A stretch of 64,000 bases of DNA from Desmodesmus armatus (Eukaryota > Chlorophyta > Chlorophyceae > Sphaeropleales > Scenedesmaceae), in contig VIIQ02000007.1 of NCBI GenBank assembly GCA_007449985.2, positions 426,001-490,000 on the forward strand. Direction: 5' to 3'. Below the pieces are notes generated by a model that was given only the letters and a program-made list of their open reading frames with translations, was not told where the DNA came from and ran no database searches. The translations under genes and the position numbers were made by a program. Shown piece after piece: positions 57,801-64,000 of the stretch (within the stretch, counting starts at the first letter, position 1; each line of letters opens with the position of its first letter).

Positions 57801-57984
57801 GCTGCTGCTTGGACAGAGGAACCTGTTGGCTGGCAGGGGGCGCAGAGGGCGCCTTACTGCGCTGCTGCTGTTGCTGCGGGGCCTGGGCTCGGCATGGCGT
57901 GTAACGCATCCGCTGGGTGCGAGCTAGGGCAGGGCTCGCAGGCAGCGACGCCCGGGGTGATGACAGAACGCGTTGCGACTGCAT
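54837..57984 (-). CDS. bkt: Beta-carotene ketolase (BKT)
   Basis: Six exons join in phase: 57984-57568, 57235-57106, 56925-56829, 56537-56464, 55504-55166, 54898-54837; 372 residues. The first about 60 residues are Ser/Arg/Gln/Pro-rich, like a chloroplast transit peptide. The rest is a membrane-bound di-iron oxygenase of the CrtW/BKT family: GLFITTHDSMHGT (His183 and His187), SLYAWFDYSLMWTKHWEHHNQTG (His221, 224, 225), DPDFHQGDPNLVPWF, LFYFGTYVPHKP and CYNFNMHWEHHRWPFCPWW (His341, 344, 345). All three His boxes are intact. The last exon is only 62 bases (WWDLPKARAVRYTAIGSLDD) and is easy to miss. Function: adds 4-keto groups to beta-carotene and zeaxanthin, leading to canthaxanthin and astaxanthin. 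The fourth-to-fifth exon intron holds a transposon. A gene of this kind marks an alga able to make ketocarotenoids. Confidence 0.95.
55764..56451. mobile_element. hAT-like non-autonomous DNA transposon (MITE) in a bkt intron
   Basis: Terminal inverted repeats of 71 bases (55764-55834 and 56381-56451) differ at one position and end in AAGGGGGTC. A perfect 8-base target duplication ATGCTGAC flanks the element (55756-55763 and 56452-56459). An 8-base duplication is the mark of hAT (and P) transposons. The 688-base element has no transposase frame. Its body is filled with GGTAC, GTGTAC and TTAGGTAC words: I count about 25 GTAC. These could be subterminal transposase-binding repeats. It sits within the 960-base intron between bkt exons 4 and 5, in whichever orientation; splicing appears unaffected since both exon borders are intact. 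Confidence 0.92.
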
Positions 57985-59234
57985 GGTGAACTGTAAATAC
58001 TTCCAAGGGTGTGAAAGATGCGGGCAAACGTGGTGAGTGCGGGTTAAGAGTCCGGGAAGTAGAGCTAGGGTTGAATTCGGGTGGTCAACGCAACAGCTTC
58101 GCACCGACACGTCATAGGTTGACATTTGTCAATCAATGCGACCAGCACCCGCGCAGAAACAAAGACGTCATATTGTTTGCACGACACTGTTGCAAGGTTG
58201 TGCCGATGAGCACCTGGCTCACAACGTGCAGCGCAACCGTGGTCGGGCTCAGTTGTTCTGCTGGCTGAAGTGCATTCCGCCTATCAGCGTGAATGCAATA
58301 TATTTCCTGCAAAGCAGCAGCTACTTGTCGAGACAGTCATTTCTCAGGAAGAGCTGAGGTTGTTACAGACCAATTACACACCAATGCGCATCGCGCAGCA
58401 ACCAAGCAAAGCTGCCTTTGCACACAAGGCCCAGCTGTGTAGCCCCTACCAGGACCGACAATGCATGATGATGAAAGCAGCAGAAGACCTTTGTGCCATG
58501 GAAAAACAAACCCCATGCAAGCAGCATGCCTTGTGCCGCAGGCAGCCCCAATGCCCCAATGCACAGCATCGTAGATACGCTCTCCCAGCAGCAACACGAG
58601 GCTCTCGCCTGCCACCTACTGTGCTACTGTTGCCACAGTGCTTGGAAGCATACAAAGCTAAAGTCAGCCCCACAATTGCGGCTGCCCATCTGCGGTCAGG
58701 GCTGTCAGGTCATGCTTCAGCATGAAACCTTGGGGCCCCAAACCAAGGGGGCCTCTGCCAGCAGTTGACTGGTGTGGCAGCCCCTCTGCACCTGCTCCTT
58801 TGCGCCAGCAGTGCTGCACAGCCCCTCCGCAACTGCGCTAGCACAGCACAGCAGCACTGCTGCTGCCGCTGCACGACACAACCCAAGCAGCCGCTGGTCG
58901 TCACAACAGGGACCACCGTACAGCACGGCCCGTCATACCAAAGGATGCACTGTCCCAACAGGGTACACCAAACAAACAGGATGCACACATACTGCGAACG
59001 CAACAACTGCCCGACCACTTGCCGCAACAGCATCGGCGAGAAGAACAAGACTGCCACCACCCCAGGCAAGTCTTTTGCATCTGAACACAGTTTGAGACTG
59101 TGGTGTCCACTCGAAGATTACAGGCTGGTCAGCAGGCATGCATGCAATGCAAGCAGTTAGTGGCAGCCTGAGACACACACTTCAGACATTCTGTGCAGTT
59201 GCGGCTATGACTGACGTGAAAGCCATCCCACCAA
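57985..59234. other. bkt promoter region and spacer
   Basis: About 1.25 kb upstream of bkt (minus) and downstream of the unknown gene (minus). Frames here have no domain. The bkt promoter must lie next to 57985. Confidence 0.5.
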
Positions 59235-62200
59235 TCACCGCCTAGCAGGTGGGGCTTCTGCCAACAGTGCTGCTTCAGCCGGTCTACTACCCCCCCTGCT
59301 GCTGCTGTTCCCAACCCTGCTGCTACTGCTGCTGCTGCTGCCCCTCCTGCTGCTGCTTGCACCTCCATAGCCACTAGCAGTGACTCCCAGCTCCACCATG
59401 GCCTTGATTGCTGCTGGGGAGTACCGCTGCTGCAGCTGCTGCCGCACCTCGGCTTCTGCAGCAGTGCCTTGAACCTGCAGGACACATACAACCCTACAGT
59501 TCAGCACTGGTAGCTATGAAGGTCACACAGCCCATGCCAGCCATAAGCTGACGGAAGCGGTGGGCAGCAGGACTCTGTGGCAGATGCTCAGTGCGAGCTG
59601 CAAATCTGGGTGCGGATGGAGTGCATTTGCCAATGTGCGTGGGTAAGAGCATGTTGATCTAGCCAGTGGAAGTGGTACATCTGTGTGTGCTCTGCTGAAC
59701 CACACTGCTGCTGACCATTACTACTGATCCATCGTGGGGTGCCCGCCAGGCGCCCGGATGGCCACACCACGCACGTCCCCCCCCCCCCCCCCCCCCGACA
59801 CAAACCAACCCACCTGCCGCAGCCTCCTGAAGTCTGCCAGCATTGCTGCTGCCACCTGAGGCCCCAGCGCACTGCTGCTGCTGCTGTTCACCCAGGGGCT
59901 GGTCACACTGCTGCTGACAAGGGGACCACCCTGCGGCTGCTTGTGGGGCCCGGGGCCTGACATGGGGGACTGCAGCACAGCACAGCACAGCACACCACAG
60001 CGCAGCACAGCACAGTGAATACATCAACATCACACGCGCCCTGCTGACCAGGGGACCGCCTGCAGCTGCTTGTGGGGCCCCAAGCCTGAAAGGGAGGACT
60101 GCATCCCACAAACATCCTTATTGGATGGTACTGGTATGCTAGCATCGAATGCATGTCTACTCTGTATCCAAATTTCCTGCCTGTCAACGCACTCATGTGT
60201 TGATCAACAAACGACACAAACGACACAGAACAGTACAGGGCAGCATGCGAAAGCAGCATGTGAGCGCAGCCATAAGGTGTACGGGCCAGCTAGCTGCCTA
60301 ACATCCACTACGTCATATTGTCCCTGCTGTGCAGTCCCCGCCTCACCTGCTCCTGCACCCCGCAGTCATCCACCGCCAGCCCCCTAGTGCCCCAGTCCTC
60401 CAGGTATGAGGGGTCCAGCGCATGATCAGACGCACCAACCAGGCTCGCCCTGCGAAGACAGCAAGACACACCAACACACATCAACACACATGCATGTGGG
60501 AGCCTGGTCAGATGCATGCTGCAACGCCCACTGATGGGTTCAATGACGTGAGTTCAACTTCATTCCCCCTCAAAACGCATAGCAGGCGCGCTCTGCACAC
60601 ACCCACAGAGCCCATTCTCCAGCTGCTCTACCATCAGTCGCTCTGAGCAGTCAGTCCCATACACGTTGCCCCATTGTGTTTGACTGTACACTGCGCCACC
60701 AAGGGTCCACAGGTGACTAACCCTGTCTACAACAAGACCCACGTCGAAGCTAAGCTGGACCTCCCCCCTCTCAAAAGAAAAACACTTGGGAGTACCGAAT
60801 GGGCTCGGATGGATTGATTGACATGACTAAGCAGACACATTGTTGTTCTATCACATGTGACCCACCTTGCGCCCTTGCAAATGGCCCTGCGCTGTGCCAC
60901 CTGTGGGTCCACAGCTGACTAACCCCTGTCTACAGCCCAACCCCTGACCCCTTTCCCAACGACTTCAAGGCTGCGGAGAGCGCCTCAGATGCAGTTCTTT
61001 GCAGAAAAGCTTCCAGCACATGTGACCCACCTAGCCCCCTTGCGAATGGCCCTGCGCTGTGCCACCTGTGGGTCCACTGCTGCTGGGCGGCCCTCCACCT
61101 GGTCCACCAGCTCCTGCTGCAGCACAGACACAGAGGCATCCTGCAGGCCAGGATAGAGATAGCAGCAGCAGCAGCAGCAGCGGCAGCGGCAGCGGCAGCG
61201 GCAGCGGCAGCGGCAGCGGCAGCGGCAGCGGCAGCGGCAGCGGCAGCGGCAGCAGCAGCAGGAGGAGCAGCAGCAGCAGCAGCAGCAGGAGTGACAAGCG
61301 CATGAGGAGAGGAGTACTCAGGCACAAGAGGGGTGGCACTTTGGGGATGTGCCGGGGCAGTAGCAACAAGCTAGCGACAGCACTTTGCGCAAGCACTGCT
61401 TGTGGGGCGTATGAGGAACATGATCCTACTTGTACTGTAGCCTTGGGATTGACGAGGTGATGCAGGAGCAAGTCACTGCAAGGGGCTGTCCCTGAGTGAC
61501 AGCAACCTGACCCAACCGCACTCGCTGTCATACTGACCAACTTCTCAACCAAGCAGTTGATGACAAATGGATGACGAATGGATGACTCACCTGCTGTGGG
61601 TACTCCAGGTAGTGCCTGCCTGCTGCATCAGTGAGGGCGTCCGGCTGCGTGGTGAACCTGCAGGAATTCGTGACAACACGACAGCTCAAACATAATCTGG
61701 AGAGGGCAAAAGTGCGGCGGCAAGGCGCCATGACGGCATGATCCAGGTGATCCAGACAACACAACAGAGCGGCTTGGAAGAAGTGCAACGGAAAGGCTCC
61801 CCTTCCATACTTGGCCGGCTGGCACCTGCCGATGCTGGGGGCTGGTTAAACTGTACTGCCTGCCCGTGTGTGCATTGGTGGCGCTGAGCACAATCGTACA
61901 GTCCACAGGAAGCACTGCGGCTAGCAGCTGCAGGAGCCTCCACTTGCCGCCATGCCTTCGCGAAAGCGTGGTTGAACCCCACCAACCCAGTCACGCTGCC
62001 AGAATACCACAACAGGGCATGCTGCAAGCTGCAGGAGGCAGCCAGCCATCCCAAGCCAGCAGAAGAGACAGCTATGAACAGACATGCCGGCAACACAGCC
62101 TATGCAATATTCCCAAGTCCGATTCGACATCCCCGCCGCCTGCTCATGCGTCGCAGCACACTTCACCAAAAGCACCCCAAACTAGTTATGTTCTCAGAAC

Positions 62201-63838
62201 AGTGCTGAAGGCACCAGCATGCGATGCTGTGTTGTGTGCTGACAAACATGCCAACATGTTGCCTACACTGCACCAGCTTGAAAAAGCGCTGCAGTAGCTG
62301 TGCAACATTTTTACGAGCAAAGTGCAGTTGAGGCAACACGCTGGCATGCTCGTAAACACACTTCAAAGCATCACCTTGTCTGGAGTAGTTTCCCATCTCT
62401 ACCCCCCCCCCCCACGCACTGCTTGGTACTGAGCGATTACGTCACTGTTGCTTGCCTATCTAGTAGGACAGCCTGCATGTATCCAAGTATTCCCTCTGTC
62501 GACACACATGCTAGCTATACTTGTATCGTCTCTGCTTAACACACACACACACACGCACTGCTCATGCGCCCCAGCACCCTCTGCCAGGTTGGCAGCTCTG
62601 TCTTGAAGATGGCGTGCACATTGGGGATGAGGCTGGCGGTGTAGGGGGTGCCGTTGCAGGAGGGACACGGCACAGTGCCTGACACACAGGCAGCAAGCAG
62701 GGAGAGCAGAAGATGCTGTAGTCAGGAGGTAGGTGGGTGGGTCAGCAAGAGGGAAGGTGGGTGGGTGGATGGGTACGTGTGTGTGACCGCAGCGGTCACA
62801 CAAAGCAACTGTGTCTGAAAAGAAAGCATCCGCCATTCCAGCTCCTGCCGCAGTGGGTGACCCACAGCCAGCTGCCTCACCTGCTGTTGCGTCAAACATG
62901 TATGGCTTGGGTTCGTTGCGCAGGGCTGCGTCCAGGTTGCGGCATATCAACGCCTCCATACGCACCTGGCAGTAAGCACAACCGGGAACACAAGGCACAG
63001 CAGCATCAGACAGTGCATGGCAGGGGAGCACCCCAACAACTTGCCCCCCCCCCACACACACTCACACATACACAGCTAAATTATTGATTTTTGATGTGGA
63101 TAGCAGTGGGGGCGGCAGCTGCTGGCTGGCCACGCGTACAGGCAACGTGACCGCCTCCCCCCCCCCCCCCCCACACACACACACACGCGCACTGACACAC
63201 ACCCTGCTACAAACCACGCATACACCCAAAAATCAGATTCATCTCCCGGCACCTTTGCACTTTGTGGCATACCAACCCCCTGCCCTGGTTACCTGGTGGT
63301 CATGCTCTGTCAGTGGGCTGAGTGGGGCGATCATCAGCTCAGGGAAGTTGTAGGGGTGAAGCTCAGGGGGCTGCAGCACACAACAGGGGGGCAAGACATT
63401 TCGCAAGGCAATTGAGACAGTATGCTTGCAGACAGTGCGCTTTTCAATACCAACTGATCAGCTAGATGGGTAAGAAGCCCAAGACGACACCGACACCCCA
63501 GCACGCGGCGGGCAACAGCTTTGAAGCCCAGACGGATGGAAGCAATGGACGCAAGGGACACAACACAGATGTGGCAGACACACACAGAGGTACTGCAGCA
63601 GACACACAAACCGACGAAAGGACAAAAGAACGCGAACAAGCTGCGCCCGAACCGAACCAGCACACCCCAAATCACGTCCACCCCGCCTACCAGCTCATTG
63701 CGGTTGTAGCCCATGCCCCACAGGTTCTCCAGTGGTGTGCGCTTGACAGGGTCCACCACGTTGAAGGGCAGCATGTCCATCTCATCATACGGGTGGCCAC
63801 CAAAACGCGTCATCAACGCCTGCATCAGCTGGGGGTAC
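59235..63838 (-). CDS. Unrecognised conserved-looking protein, 5' part beyond the window
   Basis: Nine exons join in phase: 63838-63691, 63370-63293, 62965-62881, 62678-62555, 61657-61591, 61140-61031, 60449-60347, 59969-59814, 59474-59235; 369 residues seen. The frame enters open at 63838, so the start is to the right. The first half looks ordered: YPQLMQALMTRFGGHPYDEMD, DPVKRTPLENLWGMGYNRNEL, HPYNFPELMIAPLSPLTEHDHQ, CRNLDAALRNEPKPYMFDATAG, then a possible metal site PCPSCNGTPYTASLIPN, and LPTWQRVLGRMSSA. The second half is helical (VLQQELVDQVEGRPAA) and ends in a Ser/Gly/Arg-rich tail. I do not know the family. The donor at 62554 is GTGTGT, inside a CA repeat. Introns carry copies of three of its exon edges. 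Existence is well supported by phase; function is unknown. Confidence 0.75.
61165..61262. repeat. (GCAGCG)n / (CAG)n microsatellite
   Basis: About 98 bases of AGC then AGCGGC repeats in the intron just upstream of an exon of the unknown gene. Confidence 0.95.
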
Positions 63839-64000
63839 CTGCAGTCAAAGAGTCAGACAATAGGAAGAGTCAGACATTGAAGAGTGACGCTGCAGGCGGT
63901 GTGCAGATGTGTGTTTGTTGTGGGGGTGGCACGGGGGGGGGGGGGGGGGGCATCTCGTCATACGGGTGGCCACCAAACCGCGTCATCAGCGCCTGCATCA

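Overview
The window is nuclear DNA from a green alga. The protein-coding genes are broken by many short GT-AG introns, and introns and intergenic DNA carry long C or G runs, GT/CA tracts and CAG-type repeats. Several gene ends have the chlorophyte-type TGTAA signal. The gene set fits Chlorophyceae: cytochrome c6, beta-carotene ketolase, a PsbP-domain protein, and secreted enzymes with Ser-Pro hinges of the volvocine wall type. A Sphaeropleales or Chlamydomonadales member is my inference. Exon structures were built by hand from splice signals and reading phase; where every exon joins in phase I give the coordinates.

Left part (1-17.3 kb): a TAF15/FUS-like RNA-binding protein gene (minus, cut by the left edge) faces a thylakoid-lumen PsbP-domain gene (plus). 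This is followed by a complete 21-exon CTF4/WDHD1/AND-1 replisome gene (plus) and a small gene for a 60-residue protein with two NQLNPNNP repeats.

Mobile block (17.7-24.5 kb): a 318-bp terminal-repeat retrotransposon in miniature (TRIM) with 75-bp LTRs, a primer-binding site, a polypurine tract and a 5-bp target duplication lies next to an apparently intact two-ORF LINE. A gene-poor stretch follows to about 27.6 kb.

Middle (27.6-43.3 kb, all minus): a papain-family cysteine protease with propeptide and intact Cys-His-Asn triad; directly upstream, a secreted metallophosphatase joined by three phase-1 Ser-Pro hinge exons to a TCAF/M60-accessory-like domain (the two may be one gene); a UGT80/GT28-type glycosyltransferase; and a thylakoid-lumen-targeted protein of unknown function.

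Right part (44-64 kb): a two-module zinc-finger protein with a very long Gln-rich region (plus), cytochrome c6 (plus), and convergent to it beta-carotene ketolase (minus), whose largest intron holds a 688-bp hAT-like non-autonomous transposon packed with GTAC. Last comes an unrecognised minus-strand gene that runs off the right edge. A pattern across the window is that introns hold partial copies of the neighbouring exon (five clear cases), pointing to repeated local exon-scale duplication.
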